Shown: positions 23,476 to 34,100, numbered from the stretch's first letter. The stretch: 64,000 nucleotides of DNA from Gemmatimonas phototrophica (GCF_000695095.2 NZ_CP011454.1:4464001-4528000); one strand, 5' to 3'. Made by a program: numbers and translations. Notes: a model not told the origin generated them from the letters alone.

Positions 23476-26118
23476 ATGAGCCCCACCCCCGACCGCCTCG
23501 CCGCCGCACTGGCCGACCGCTATCGCCTTGAGCGTGAGCTGGGGCAGGGCGGGATGGCCACGGTGTATCTCGCCGAGGACCTCAAGCACAAGCGCAAGGT
23601 CGCGGTGAAGGTGCTCAAGCCAGAACTCGCGGCCGTGCTCGGGGCCGAGCGTTTCGTGGTGGAGATTACGACGACCGCGGCGCTGCAGCATCCGCATATC
23701 CTGCCACTCTTCGACAGTGGCGACGCCGACGGGTTCCTGTACTACGTGATGCCGTTCATCGACGGCGAGACGTTGCGCAGCCGCCTCGACCGCGAGCGGC
23801 AACTCGGGGTGGAGGAGGCGGTGCGCATCGCTACCGAAGTCGCCGATGCGCTGCACTACGCGCACAGTCGCGGCGTGATTCACCGCGACATCAAGCCGGA
23901 GAATATCCTGCTGCAGGGCGGGCGAGCACTGGTGACCGACTTCGGGATCGCCCTCGCCGTCACTGCGGCCGCTGGCGGGCGCATGACCGAGACGGGGCTC
24001 TCGCTTGGCACGCCGCAGTACATGAGCCCGGAGCAGGCAACGGCGGAAAAGGAGATCAGCGCGCGCAGCGATCAGTTCGCGTTGGCGATCGTGCTGTACG
24101 AGATGCTGACCGGCTCACCGCCGTACGCGGGGGCAAGTGCGCAGCAGACCATCATGAAGGTCATCACCGAGCCGGCGCCTGATGTATCCACGGTGCGGCG
24201 CACGGTACCGCCGTCGGTTGCCAATGCAGTAGCGCGCGCGTTGGAGAAGCTGCCGGCTGACCGCTTCGCAAACGTTGCGGCGTTCGCTGCCGCGATGTCG
24301 GCGAACGAGGCGGCACCAATGCGCACGCACACTGGTGGCGGCGCACGCAGCGCGCCTGGAACGGGGGCGACCCGCACGTGGCGCGCCGTCGCGATCGCGA
24401 GCCTGGTGGTTGCCGCCGGCACAACGGCGTGGGCCTTCCGCGCGTCCACTGCGCACGAGACGGGGATCACCGAGCGCGTTGAGTTCGCCTATCGTCCCAT
24501 CCTCTCGCAGTCCGACTGGCCAAACGTCGCGATCTCGGCCGACGGTCGCCGCATCGCCCAGGTCGTGCGTGATGATGACGGCGTTGATCGAGTCATCCTG
24601 CGCGAGCTCGGCCGGGCGGTAATGGCCCCGGTTGCAGGAATGGAAGGAGCGCGCGACATCGACTTCTCCCCCGATGGCGCCTCGCTCTACTTCAGCTCGC
24701 GGGGGAAGTTCCTGCGTGTGCCCGTGGCCGGCGGTCCGCCCACGGTGGTCAGCGACACCGCCAGTCCTCTGGGCTTCACCATCCTGCCCGACGGTAGCGC
24801 AATCGTTGTGCGGAATCGCGTCGGGCTGCAGCTCATTGATGCGGCTGGTCGGTCGGTACGTAGGCTGACGACGCTGGATACCGCACGCGGCGAGTTCGGA
24901 CACTGGTACCCGCAGGCGTTGCCCGGCGGTCGCGCGGTGCTCTTCAACAGCTACGCCACACCACTCGCTCGCTCGCGAATCGAAGTGGTGGACCTCGAGA
25001 GCGGCAAGCGCACCGTGCTCGTGGAGGGCGCCATCTTCCCGCGCTACGCCGACAGCGGTCACCTGCTCTACGCGCGCGACAACACCGTCTTCGCCGTGCC
25101 GTTCGACGTGAGCTCGCAGCGGGTCACCGGGGCAGAGGTGGTGGTGCTGGAAGACGTCGCCATGAACGTCACGAACGGCACCGCAGGCTATGCTGTTTCG
25201 CGCACCGGTACGCTTGCCTACGTACGGGCCTCAGAGTGGCGCGCGGAGAGCCGCGTAGTATGGGCCGACCGCGCCGGGCGCATCGAGCCCGCCATCGCCG
25301 AGGTGGGCGGCTGGGCAGAACCTCGCCTCTCCCCCGATGGCCGCTGGCTGGCCGTCACACGTCTTGATCCACAGCGTCAGGTGTGGCTGCATGACAACGC
25401 GCGACGTGTGCTCTCGCAGCTGACCCGTGCGGAGGGGGTGTCGTTTTCGCCGGTGTGGATGGCGGACAGCCGGTCGCTGCTGCTCGCACGCGAAGTGCCG
25501 CAGTACGATCTGTACCGGCAGCCGATTGACGGAACGGCGGCCTCGGTTGCGCTGACGTCACCCAACGACAAGGTCCCTCTCGCCGTGTCGCCCGACGGGC
25601 GCACGGTCGCCTACGCACAGATCGGCATGAACAGTCAGCTCCTGCTCGGCGATCTGATGCGCGGCACGGAGCGGCCCGTCGAGACAGGCGCCGTCGAGCA
25701 GCGCACGGCAGATATCTCTCCAAACGGCCGCTGGCTCGCCTGGGGCGAAATGAATCCCACCGGCACCTTCGACGTCTTTGTTCGAGCACTCGACGGCAGT
25801 GGCGGTCGCCGCCAGGTGTCGGCCAACGGCGGCGACCAGCCGCGCTTCACGAAGGGTGGGCGTGAGCTCGTGTACCGTAAAGGCTCGGCCGTGTACGCGG
25901 TGCCGTTCGAACCCGCCAGCGGTGAGGCGGGCGCTCCGGTGCTGCTCTTCCGCCTCGCCGACGCCGGGCGCACATCACAGGGGCGCACGGTGGGCTACGA
26001 CGTGGCGCCCGATGGCTCGCGCTTCCTGCTGGTCACCCCGATCGAGCGCCTGGAGGCGACGCCCAACGTGGTGGTGCTGAACTGGTTCGACGAGCTGCGC
26101 CGGCGTGCGCCCAAGTGA
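23476..26118 (+). CDS. Ser/Thr protein kinase with C-terminal WD40-like beta-propeller
   Basis: This is an 880-residue protein. Residues 1-270 form a complete PknB-type kinase: glycine loop GQGGMATVY, ATP-lysine K45 in VAVKVLK, catalytic HRDIKPEN, DFG, and GTPQYMSPEQ in the activation segment. One membrane helix (TWRAVAIASLVVAAGTTAWAF) near residue 300 leads to an exported propeller of about 550 residues with repeated SPDGR.LA motifs of TolB/PD40 type. The architecture is common in Gemmatimonadota and suggests an envelope sensor. The upstream start at 23428 is not used; the ATG at 23476 opens the usual PDRLAAALADRYRLE sequence. It converges with the peptidase gene 18 bases away. Confidence 0.88.
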   Translation: MSPTPDRLAAALADRYRLERELGQGGMATVYLAEDLKHKRKVAVKVLKPELAAVLGAERFVVEITTTAALQHPHILPLFDSGDADGFLYYVMPFIDGETLRSRLDRERQLGVEEAVRIATEVADALHYAHSRGVIHRDIKPENILLQGGRALVTDFGIALAVTAAAGGRMTETGLSLGTPQYMSPEQATAEKEISARSDQFALAIVLYEMLTGSPPYAGASAQQTIMKVITEPAPDVSTVRRTVPPSVANAVARALEKLPADRFANVAAFAAAMSANEAAPMRTHTGGGARSAPGTGATRTWRAVAIASLVVAAGTTAWAFRASTAHETGITERVEFAYRPILSQSDWPNVAISADGRRIAQVVRDDDGVDRVILRELGRAVMAPVAGMEGARDIDFSPDGASLYFSSRGKFLRVPVAGGPPTVVSDTASPLGFTILPDGSAIVVRNRVGLQLIDAAGRSVRRLTTLDTARGEFGHWYPQALPGGRAVLFNSYATPLARSRIEVVDLESGKRTVLVEGAIFPRYADSGHLLYARDNTVFAVPFDVSSQRVTGAEVVVLEDVAMNVTNGTAGYAVSRTGTLAYVRASEWRAESRVVWADRAGRIEPAIAEVGGWAEPRLSPDGRWLAVTRLDPQRQVWLHDNARRVLSQLTRAEGVSFSPVWMADSRSLLLAREVPQYDLYRQPIDGTAASVALTSPNDKVPLAVSPDGRTVAYAQIGMNSQLLLGDLMRGTERPVETGAVEQRTADISPNGRWLAWGEMNPTGTFDVFVRALDGSGGRRQVSANGGDQPRFTKGGRELVYRKGSAVYAVPFEPASGEAGAPVLLFRLADAGRTSQGRTVGYDVAPDGSRFLLVTPIERLEATPNVVVLNWFDELRRRAPK

Positions 26119-26136
26119 TGTGGCTCCCATGCGATT

Positions 26137-27441
26137 TCACTTGCCAAGGGCAAGCGCCAACCACTCCGCCGTCTCTGGTGTTGTTGTAGCCGCAATCATC
26201 GCAAGCACCGCAGGCGTTGTGCGCAGCGGACGTGTCATGAACTGCACCAGAATTTGCTCCATGGCCGGCGTACCAATGCGCTCTTCGAGTGTGGCAAGCA
26301 GCAGCGGCGCCTTGCCGTACGCCGCGTTGGCTGTTGGACGCTCCCTGGCGGAGGGGCTCCATACCACGCCGGCACGCGCCGCTCGCGTTCGCCACTGCGC
26401 CTGCACCAGCGCATACGCGCTGTCGCCACGCAGTGTCCGCACGGCTCGCCCTGATACGAATTCGGCGAACCCTTCATTCAGCCAGTTCTCGGGGCCGTTG
26501 GCCACTGCACCGGAGCTCCAGTAGTGCGCCAACTCGTGGCAGACAAAGCTGGTCTGCCGCTCAGCACGCGCGGCCGCCTCGCTGGCGGCACCCTGCCACT
26601 CGCCCACCGGCACCACGATATAGTGCTTGCGCGCGTAGCCAGGCCCGATCCTCGGCGGGAGCACGATGGTCACTGCGGGCATGGTCTGCCCGGCACCGTA
26701 GCGCGACACCAGGTAGTCGGCACAGTCGGTTGTCACGTTGAGCAGGGCCCGCACCAGCGACGTGTCGGCCGTCGAGGTAACCGCGCGCGCTCGCGTGGCA
26801 CTTACTATTGCCAGTGACTTCGCCGCGACAAACGCGAAGTCGGGCAGCGGTACTGTGCTGGTGATGGACGTGGTGCGCCACCCACGGCGCGCGGAAGCTG
26901 CCCGCAACACCGTACCGCTAGCCACGATCTCCAGTGATGCCGGCAGCGTGAGCTGCAGTTCGCCGGTGATGTCGGGAAAGCCATCGAGCACCGGAAACCA
27001 GAAGCTGTCGAGGCTGAGCTCCGTATAGCTGGTGGATACTGAATTGATTCCGTCGTCGTCCAGCTGCAGTGTGCCGTCCGCCACCACGTCGAGGCGGACA
27101 TCACGGGGTGTTGGCGATGAACGCAGCGCCACGTGCAGACGGCGCAGCCCGCGCGCCGTGTCAACGGTGAATCGTACCACGTCATCTCCGGTTACGCGAA
27201 GCGTACCGAACCCCGAATTGAAGAGGAGCACCACACTGTCAGCCGCATGCCGCGTGAGGTGCAGCGCCCAGCGACTGCTCAGGGCCCCTGAGGACGGGTC
27301 CAGTTGAACAGCGCCCCGGTACGTCGCAGCCACCACCGGCGGCGATCCTGAGTGGGCGGTCTGCGACGAGACGGACGTGGACCAGATCGAAATCAGGGCA
27401 ACGGCGGCGAACCGGCGGACGGGGCAGAGGGTGGCGTGCAT
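26137..27441 (-). CDS. exported M1-family-like zinc peptidase
   Basis: This is a protein of about 434 residues with a signal peptide ending near SVSSQ. The zinc site HELAHYW is followed 16 residues later by the ligand Glu in WLNEGFAEF, the gluzincin pattern of M1 aminopeptidases. The usual spacing is 18, so the loop is slightly short. The N-terminal half is beta-rich, as in M1 enzymes, but the C-terminal helical domain is reduced to about 90 residues. No clear GAMEN motif is seen, so substrate choice may differ from classical aminopeptidases. An ATG at 27483 would add 14 residues ahead of the signal peptide. Confidence 0.72.
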   Translation of the reverse strand: MHATLCPVRRFAAVALISIWSTSVSSQTAHSGSPPVVAATYRGAVQLDPSSGALSSRWALHLTRHAADSVVLLFNSGFGTLRVTGDDVVRFTVDTARGLRRLHVALRSSPTPRDVRLDVVADGTLQLDDDGINSVSTSYTELSLDSFWFPVLDGFPDITGELQLTLPASLEIVASGTVLRAASARRGWRTTSITSTVPLPDFAFVAAKSLAIVSATRARAVTSTADTSLVRALLNVTTDCADYLVSRYGAGQTMPAVTIVLPPRIGPGYARKHYIVVPVGEWQGAASEAAARAERQTSFVCHELAHYWSSGAVANGPENWLNEGFAEFVSGRAVRTLRGDSAYALVQAQWRTRAARAGVVWSPSARERPTANAAYGKAPLLLATLEERIGTPAMEQILVQFMTRPLRTTPAVLAMIAATTTPETAEWLALALGK

Positions 27442-27644
27442 CCCGGGTAGACACCACGTGGCGTCGAATGGTTGTGCAGGCATCAGCGACGGCGTCCTTG
27501 TTCATCTGATGTGATATGCTACTCCTTGGCTACGACGGGTATCGAATCGGCAAGCCGTATGGGCTCGCGTCAGCCTTCGGAGTTGCAAGCAGCAGGCCAT
27601 TGGATGCCAGCTGAGCCCTCGTGTATCACCATAGCCGGTACCAA

Positions 27645-29297
27645 TCACACCGCCGTCATGTCGTACGCGAGGTCGTAGAGCATGACATCGACCAGCGCAA
27701 TGAATACCTGCAGAAAGAGCGCCCCGCTAAAGGCGAGTCCGCCAGCGAGCCCCACCAGCGGCATCGTGCTCGAAATGGGGATACGCAATAGCGACGTCAC
27801 ACCAAGGGTGGTCAGGATGGCGGCGGCTGGCAGAAGCGCCAACGCGGCAAGCTGCGCAATGGCCATCGTCGCAAAGGCACGTTTGGGCATTATCTCTGCC
27901 ATGGCATCCAGCCGCTCGGCTGGGGTGCGCACACCGCCGTGCCGGAAGTGATCGACAAAGGTGAGCATGTTCTTCACGCCGTTGCCTTTGGTGCTGCGAC
28001 TGGTGGCGAGATACAGGCGAACCGCCGTTGCAACCCACGCCAGATAGAGCGCGACGTTCCCGCGGAGCTCACGATGCTTGACATCGCCGATGACGCCGCG
28101 TGCCACACCCTGCCACGTTACGGTGACAAAGGGCCGCTCGCGGAGATCGCCGAAGATGGCTGCAATGCCCGCCATCGCCACTGGCGTCGCGAGAAGCATC
28201 GCTGCGAGCAGTACCATTGTCCAAAGCAGGGGCTGTACGAAAATCAGCAGTGGCGTTCCAAGCAGACCAATCGCAGTCGCGGCCAATCCGGGGAGCGCAA
28301 AGCAGCCACCAAGCACGGAAAGCTCCGGCATTCGTTCGGCGAACATGACCAGCGCTCGGCGCATGCTCTCGCCAAATCCGGACGCGTGCGCGCGGAGTGC
28401 GGCGGCAAACGGTAGCGCCGACGCAAAGCGCTGCGTCGGATCTTTGGCCAGCGCACGCCGCACCACCGCTTCCACCTCTGCTGGTACCCCCGCCTCGGCT
28501 GGAAACGGTGGGATTTCCGCGACAAAGTGTTGCCGAAGCAACGCCATGGTGTCCCCGCGAAATGGCAGGGCACCAGCCAGCATCTGGTAGACGACCACCC
28601 CGAGGCTGTAGATGTCGCTGCGCTGGTCTACGTCATCACCAACGCACTGCTCGGGCGACATGTACGCGGGGGTCCCAATGGACTCGCCAACTTGTGTGGC
28701 TGTACTTCCCGGCTCGTGCGACGCCGCGACCGGTGACAGGCTCGGCTCGCGTTTCGCGAATGTATCGTCGCGCAGCTTCGCAATCCCGAAATCGAGCAGC
28801 GTCACGTGGAAGCCGCCCCGCGCATCTGGCGTCAACCAGATATTGGCCGGTTTGAGATCGCGGTGCACCACACCGCGCCCGTGAGCGGCCGCGAGCGCAG
28901 CCGCAACTTGTTCGACAATATCCACCACCTGTGGCAGCGGGAGACGACGGCGCGCCTCAAGGACCGCCTCCAGAGTTTCGCCGTGGAGCTGCTCCATGAC
29001 GAGATACGCCACGTCGTGACCATCCACTCGGTCAACCCCAAAGTCGGTCACGTTGACCACGTGGCGATGCTGAATACCACCGGCCGCCCGCGCCTCGCGG
29101 ACGAATCGTTCGGCGGCGGCAGGATCGGCCAGCAGGTCCGGACGGACTACCTTGAGCGCGACCGCGCGTCCGATGCCCACATGTTCGGCGAGAAACACCG
29201 CCCCCATGCCGCCTTCGCCAAGCTGTGCCCCGACACGATACTTGCCATGAAGTACCGCGCCAGTCAGCCATTCCCCCTGCCATGCGTTTTGTGACAT
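27645..29297 (-). CDS. Ser/Thr protein kinase with multi-pass membrane C-terminus (paralogue A)
   Basis: This is a 550-residue protein. The kinase domain (about residues 20-290) has GEGGMGAVF, K49 in VALKVV, HRDLKPAN, DFG and GTPAYMSPEQ, so it should be active. The last 230 residues form at least four hydrophobic helices (LLWTMVLLAAMLLATPVAMAG, FATMAIAQLAALALLPAAA and others) without a periplasmic sensor domain. A paralogue nearly identical along its whole length lies at 40607-42259. The ATG at 29297 is used; a TTG two codons upstream is the longer option. It is divergent from the esterase gene, with starts about 40 bases apart. Confidence 0.87.
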   Translation of the reverse strand: MSQNAWQGEWLTGAVLHGKYRVGAQLGEGGMGAVFLAEHVGIGRAVALKVVRPDLLADPAAAERFVREARAAGGIQHRHVVNVTDFGVDRVDGHDVAYLVMEQLHGETLEAVLEARRRLPLPQVVDIVEQVAAALAAAHGRGVVHRDLKPANIWLTPDARGGFHVTLLDFGIAKLRDDTFAKREPSLSPVAASHEPGSTATQVGESIGTPAYMSPEQCVGDDVDQRSDIYSLGVVVYQMLAGALPFRGDTMALLRQHFVAEIPPFPAEAGVPAEVEAVVRRALAKDPTQRFASALPFAAALRAHASGFGESMRRALVMFAERMPELSVLGGCFALPGLAATAIGLLGTPLLIFVQPLLWTMVLLAAMLLATPVAMAGIAAIFGDLRERPFVTVTWQGVARGVIGDVKHRELRGNVALYLAWVATAVRLYLATSRSTKGNGVKNMLTFVDHFRHGGVRTPAERLDAMAEIMPKRAFATMAIAQLAALALLPAAAILTTLGVTSLLRIPISSTMPLVGLAGGLAFSGALFLQVFIALVDVMLYDLAYDMTAV

Positions 29298-29337
29298 GCG
29301 CAAAGCTAAGTCGGCGCGCCACCATTATCTTGGCCCC

Positions 29338-30387
<1,050 letters not shown>

Positions 30388-30458
30388 GCCGCTGTTCGAA
30401 CACCACGCATTCCGCTCCTGCCACCTTTTGGCCAGCTCACACGAACATCGGGAAACAG

Positions 30459-30995
30459 GTGCTGCACTACTGGTTCACCATCGGGCGCATGCTTGTGTCG
30501 CGGTACACACTGCCGCGGGTGCGCTTTCACGACACCATTCGGCGCACCTTCCGTGTGCGCCTGTTCGACTGCGACGGCCTCCGGGTCATGACCGCGGCGA
30601 AGTACCCCATGTACATGGACTTCATCCGCTGGGAAATGATCGCGCGCTCGGCGCTCTTCGAGGCCATGATGCGCCGAGGACTGGCGCCCACGCTGGGTTC
30701 ACAGAAGCTCATTTACCGCAAGCCGCTCAAGGTGTGGACGCGCTTTTCGGTGGAGCTCGAGCTGGCCGGGTACGACGACAAGTGGATCTACCACATCCAC
30801 CGCTTCGAACAGCGTGGCGAGCTGCGCGCGCTGGGCATTACGCGGGCACTCATCTGGAAGCGTGACGTACCCATGGCGTTGGCGGAGCTGCTGCAGGAGA
30901 TGGGCGCCACCGGCCCCATGCCCGCGCCCGAGTGGGTCACCGCACTCTTCGTGAACGACAAGGCGTTGCTGGAAGCCAACGCGGCCGGAGCGTAA
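30459..30995 (+). CDS. THEM6-like hot-dog thioesterase
   Basis: This is a protein of about 178 residues. The core FRVRLFDCDGLRVMTAAKYPMYMDF and WEMIARSALFEAMMRRG segments, then KLIYRKPLKVWTRFSVELE and HRFEQRGELRALGITRAL, match acyl-CoA thioesterase-like hot-dog proteins of the THEM6 type. The start is uncertain: a GTG at 30459 with an upstream GGGAA keeps the short hydrophobic N-terminus (HYWFTIGRMLVS) typical of the group, while an ATG at 30489 would shorten it. It lies 71 bases after the esterase gene and is likely co-transcribed with it. Confidence 0.75.
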   Translation: MLHYWFTIGRMLVSRYTLPRVRFHDTIRRTFRVRLFDCDGLRVMTAAKYPMYMDFIRWEMIARSALFEAMMRRGLAPTLGSQKLIYRKPLKVWTRFSVELELAGYDDKWIYHIHRFEQRGELRALGITRALIWKRDVPMALAELLQEMGATGPMPAPEWVTALFVNDKALLEANAAGA

Positions 30996-31004
30996 ACGGG
31001 CCGT

Positions 31005-31577
31005 TCAGTCAGCCCGCACGTCGAGGCCCATGGCCTGCACCAACGACAGCGCTTGCTGCAGGTCGATGATGGCCCCCTTGAGCCGGACGCGGGCGGGATC
31101 AAGGGTACTCACATCGCTGCCACGCAAATCGCAGTCGGTGAAATCAGCGCCGTCAAAATCGGCCCCCGACAGATCGGCGTCGCGGATGGAGCCCTCCTGA
31201 CAGCGCACGCGCGAGAAGTCGGCTTCGCGCAACCGCGTGCCGCGCACGATCGCGCGCGTGAGGTCGGCGCCGGACAGCCCCACATGCGACCAATTGCCGC
31301 CCACCACCTGCATGAGGTCAAAGGTGCAGCGGTCGAAATTGCTGCCCACGAATTTGCACTCGGTGAAGCGCGTGTCGAAAAACGAGCAACCGGTGAACGT
31401 GCAGTTCACGAACGCCGCGTCGGTGTGCACCGAGCAGTTGAAGGTGGACCGCTGGAAGGTGCAGTCGGTGAAGGTGGCACCGCGATTCACTACTTCGGTG
31501 CAGTCGAGGTCCGTGAACGTCACGCCGCTGTGGGTCTGCCCGGAGATGTCGTGTCCTTCCCAGTCGGTTTTGGCCAT
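31005..31577 (-). CDS. pentapeptide-repeat protein
   Basis: This is a 190-residue protein made almost wholly of A(D/N)LxX-type pentapeptide repeats: TFTDCTF, FVNCTFTGCSFFDTRF, LSGADLTRA, READFSRV, RDADLSGADFDGADFTDCDLRGSDV. It is predicted to fold as a right-handed quadrilateral beta-helix. Some relatives (MfpA/Qnr) mimic DNA and protect gyrase, but most have no known role, and nothing here favours the gyrase option. The C-terminus is a short helix (LQQALSLVQAMGL). The ATG at 31577 begins the repeat domain. It is convergent with the thioesterase gene, 9 bases away. Confidence 0.85.
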   Translation of the reverse strand: MAKTDWEGHDISGQTHSGVTFTDLDCTEVVNRGATFTDCTFQRSTFNCSVHTDAAFVNCTFTGCSFFDTRFTECKFVGSNFDRCTFDLMQVVGGNWSHVGLSGADLTRAIVRGTRLREADFSRVRCQEGSIRDADLSGADFDGADFTDCDLRGSDVSTLDPARVRLKGAIIDLQQALSLVQAMGLDVRAD

Positions 31578-31672
31578 GTCGAGTGAGAATAGCGCGGGGT
31601 AACGCGCGAGTCCATGCGGCGGGAGGAGGCCGCACAGTGGCACACGAGCAAATCTGGCCCCACATTCGGTAC

Positions 31673-32857
31673 ATGCGCACTCGCCCCTATACCCTCCTGT
31701 TCGCCCTGCTCGCCGTCACCGGCGTGCCCGTCGCATCGGCGCAGTCGGCCGACTCGCTCCGCGCGCGCATCGAATCGCCCCGCATCGCGGGCGATACCGG
31801 TGTTGCCGGACTCACGCTGGACGAACTGCTCGCGCGTGCCAATACGCCGGGCATCAGCGTTGCGGTTATCCACAACTTTGCCGTGCACTGGGCCCGCGGG
31901 TACGGCGTGGCTGATGCCGCCACTGGCCGGCGTGTCGATGCGCGCACGCGTTTTCAGGCGGCCTCGATCAGCAAGCCGGTGACCGCACTCGCCGTCATGC
32001 GACTGGTGCAGGACGGGAAAGTCTCGCTCGATGACGACATCAACGCCACGCTCCGGTCGTGGCGTGTCCCCGATTCGGAGTTCACGCGCTCACAGAAGGT
32101 CACGTGGCGCTCGCTCCTGTCGCACACGTCGGGCGCCGACGATGGGTTGGGATTTCCCGGCTACGATCCCGGCGCGCCGCGCCCCACGTTGGTGCAGATC
32201 CTCAAGGGTGAAGGGCCCACGAATGTCCGTGCCGTTACCTTCGCGCGGGCGCCGTACGCGCGCTTCAAGTACTCCGGGGGCGGAAGCACCATCGTGCAGC
32301 TCGCCCTCACGGACCTCACGCAGCGCGACTTCGCCGGGTGGATGCGCGACATGGTGCTCGCCCCCCTGGGTATGAACAACAGCGGCTTTGAACAACCCGC
32401 CCCCGATTCCCTGCACGCTCGGCTCGCGCATGCGCACAGTGCGCAGGGCCGCCGCATGGGTGACGTTCCGTGGCATGTATATCCCGAACAGTCGGCGGCG
32501 GGACTCTGGACCACCGCGGAGGATCTCGCGCGATTCGTCATCGAAATTCAGCGCGCCGCGCGCGGACCTCAAGGAGCGGTACTCACTCAGGCGGCGGCTC
32601 GCGAGATGCTGACGCCAGTCGGCACCGGCGCGTTCGGCGTCGGTCCAATGCTGAGCTACCGCGGTGAGGGCTGGTACTTCCACCACAGCGGCGGCAACTG
32701 GGGGTTCACCGCCAACGTCGAGGGACACGTGCGCCACGGCTATGGCCTCGTGGTGATGACGAACGGGGGTGTCGGTGGCCGGGTCATCGCCGAGCTCACG
32801 GAACGCGTGGCGCGGGCGTACGGGTGGGACCGCGTAGTGGAGCCGCTGCGGCGCTAG
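31673..32857 (+). CDS. exported serine hydrolase (class C beta-lactamase / esterase family)
   Basis: This is a 394-residue protein with a signal peptide ending at ASAQ (residue 24). The active-site motifs of the PBP-like serine hydrolases are present: S98-I-S-K101, a Tyr motif KYSGGG near residue 200, and HHSGGNWGF in the KTG position. It may be a peptidase or esterase rather than a true beta-lactamase; resistance cannot be inferred. The start was chosen at the signal peptide and not at the upstream frame extension in the pentapeptide gene region. It is transcribed away from the pentapeptide gene. Confidence 0.82.
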   Translation: MRTRPYTLLFALLAVTGVPVASAQSADSLRARIESPRIAGDTGVAGLTLDELLARANTPGISVAVIHNFAVHWARGYGVADAATGRRVDARTRFQAASISKPVTALAVMRLVQDGKVSLDDDINATLRSWRVPDSEFTRSQKVTWRSLLSHTSGADDGLGFPGYDPGAPRPTLVQILKGEGPTNVRAVTFARAPYARFKYSGGGSTIVQLALTDLTQRDFAGWMRDMVLAPLGMNNSGFEQPAPDSLHARLAHAHSAQGRRMGDVPWHVYPEQSAAGLWTTAEDLARFVIEIQRAARGPQGAVLTQAAAREMLTPVGTGAFGVGPMLSYRGEGWYFHHSGGNWGFTANVEGHVRHGYGLVVMTNGGVGGRVIAELTERVARAYGWDRVVEPLRR

Positions 32858-32912
32858 GAACCCGATTCCCCAGCTAGCGGGCTCTTCAATTTTGAATGCG
32901 GTTTGATTCGGT

Positions 32913-33251
32913 ATGACCAAGGCCGCCAAGATCGCCATTACCATTCCGCCGGAGGAGCTCGCGGCGGCCGATGCGCTGGCCACCACGCTGGGGCGGTCGC
33001 GGAGCTGGATCCTGAGCGAAGCGCTCCGGCGTTTCGTGGCACACGAACGGCTCAGCCACGACCTCGACGCCTCGCGGGCGGCCCAGCTGCGTCGGGACCT
33101 CGCACTCACCGCCGAGGAGCGCCTGCGTGAGGCGGAGCGTGAGCTGACCGCCCATGGTGATGTCGCACCCGTGCGCATGGAGCAGCCCCTGCGTTCTGCG
33201 AGCTACGACGATTTTGTTGCCTGGCGACGCGAGCGGGCCAGTGGTGACTGA
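32913..33251 (+). CDS. ribbon-helix-helix (CopG-like) antitoxin-type protein
   Basis: This is a 112-residue protein. The first 45 residues are a classical RHH fold: IAITIPPEELAAADAL forms the DNA-contacting strand and helix 1, and SRSWILSEALRRFV forms helix 2. The long charged C-terminus (AEERLREAERELTAHG, then SYDDFVAWRRERA) is the usual toxin-binding or linker part. It would dimerise and repress its own promoter. It is followed directly by a 49-residue remnant of a nucleotidyltransferase-like partner, so this module is probably a decayed toxin-antitoxin pair. A shortened second copy of its RHH core lies at 38778-38894. Confidence 0.78.
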   Translation: MTKAAKIAITIPPEELAAADALATTLGRSRSWILSEALRRFVAHERLSHDLDASRAAQLRRDLALTAEERLREAERELTAHGDVAPVRMEQPLRSASYDDFVAWRRERASGD

Positions 33252-33390
33252 ACCCACCACGGTGGAGGGCATTCCCATCCCGACCGCCTCGCTGCAGACG
33301 CTGATTGCATCGAAGCGCACCGGACGCCCTCAGGACGCCGCCGATATCCTCGTGCTGGAAGCGATGCCACAAACGCGCGACGAAGCATGA
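33241..33390 (+). pseudogene. C-terminal stub of a nucleotidyltransferase-like toxin partner
   Basis: The frame begins at a GTG overlapping the end of the RHH gene and encodes 49 residues. They match only the tail of small nucleotidyltransferase (MNT/AbiEii-like) partner proteins: IPIPTASLQTLIASKRTGRP, then QDAADILVLEAM. The motif L-I-x2-K-R-x-G-R-P-Q-D-x2-D-I is normally preceded by about 100 residues that hold the catalytic GSxAxxxD-type site, all missing here. The four-base-scale overlap with the RHH stop suggests the operon junction survived while the catalytic part was deleted. Confidence 0.6.
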
Positions 33391-33430
33391 GAACCCGCGT
33401 GCGATGACGCGACACACACGCCCACTCGCA

Positions 33431-34045
33431 TCACGACGGACTCCGTCGAGTGGCGACGAGACGATAACCGCCCGGCCTCCAGGTGATGGCCCCGTCAAGC
33501 GACACCTCGGTGCGGATCTCGAATCGTCGGGTTTCAATAGCGAAGTAGATCTCCCGCTTGACAATGGGCGCACCATCGGGCGCGCGAGACTGGGTCGTCA
33601 CCACCATGTTGTCGCCTGCACGCACCGATTCGTTCACATACCAGGCGCCTGGTGTCGGTACGTACAGGTTGTGACCATCCCACGTGCGAGTTTCGGGGTT
33701 GAACGATCGCAGTTCGATGCCGGTGGAATATGGGTCGCGCCACTCCTGCATGAGCACGTAGCCGTTGGCAATCCAGCAATTGCGCCACGTCGCCTGGTAT
33801 ACCAGCGGTTGACCACCCGACCTCGGCATCGTGACCGTCACGTCCCAGTCGCCCACGAGAAAGTCGTACTGCGACAGTTCGGTAGGGCCGGCGGCGCTGC
33901 GACCGACGCACTCACGGTCCGCCGAGACTCGACTCGCTGCGCCTTGCGCGTACGCCTGCGGGCCAAGCAAGAGACCACCCAAGGGCACGGCCAAAGCGGC
34001 CGTTGCAATCATCAGCAACCAGCGGTGAGTGTGGCATCTGGTCAT
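33431..34045 (-). CDS. exported DUF1579-like protein
   Basis: This is a protein of about 204 residues with a signal peptide ending at QAYAQ (residue 34). The mature part begins LSQYDFLVGDWDVTVTM and continues with TWRNCWIANGYVLMQEW, SFNPETRTWDGHNLY and a strand-rich end, the layout of DUF1579-type lipocalin-like barrels. The function is unknown. It lies 55 bases after the LytTR regulator gene on the same strand and may be the last gene of that operon. An ATG nine codons upstream is possible, but the chosen one precedes the basic part of the signal peptide. Confidence 0.65.
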   Translation of the reverse strand: MTRCHTHRWLLMIATAALAVPLGGLLLGPQAYAQGAASRVSADRECVGRSAAGPTELSQYDFLVGDWDVTVTMPRSGGQPLVYQATWRNCWIANGYVLMQEWRDPYSTGIELRSFNPETRTWDGHNLYVPTPGAWYVNESVRAGDNMVVTTQSRAPDGAPIVKREIYFAIETRRFEIRTEVSLDGAITWRPGGYRLVATRRSPS

Positions 34046-34100
34046 ACAAGAGTTCTCGAATGCCGATGGCACGGGAAATCGCCGGAATGAGAAGACGGAG

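Noticed and set aside
29296-29337. ATG start for the esterase at 29296
   Set aside because: It would overlap the start codon of the divergent kinase base for base, leaving no space for either ribosome site or promoter.
31673-32857. antibiotic-resistance beta-lactamase
   Set aside because: SxxK and Tyr motifs fit the wider serine hydrolase family; nothing specific points to lactam resistance.
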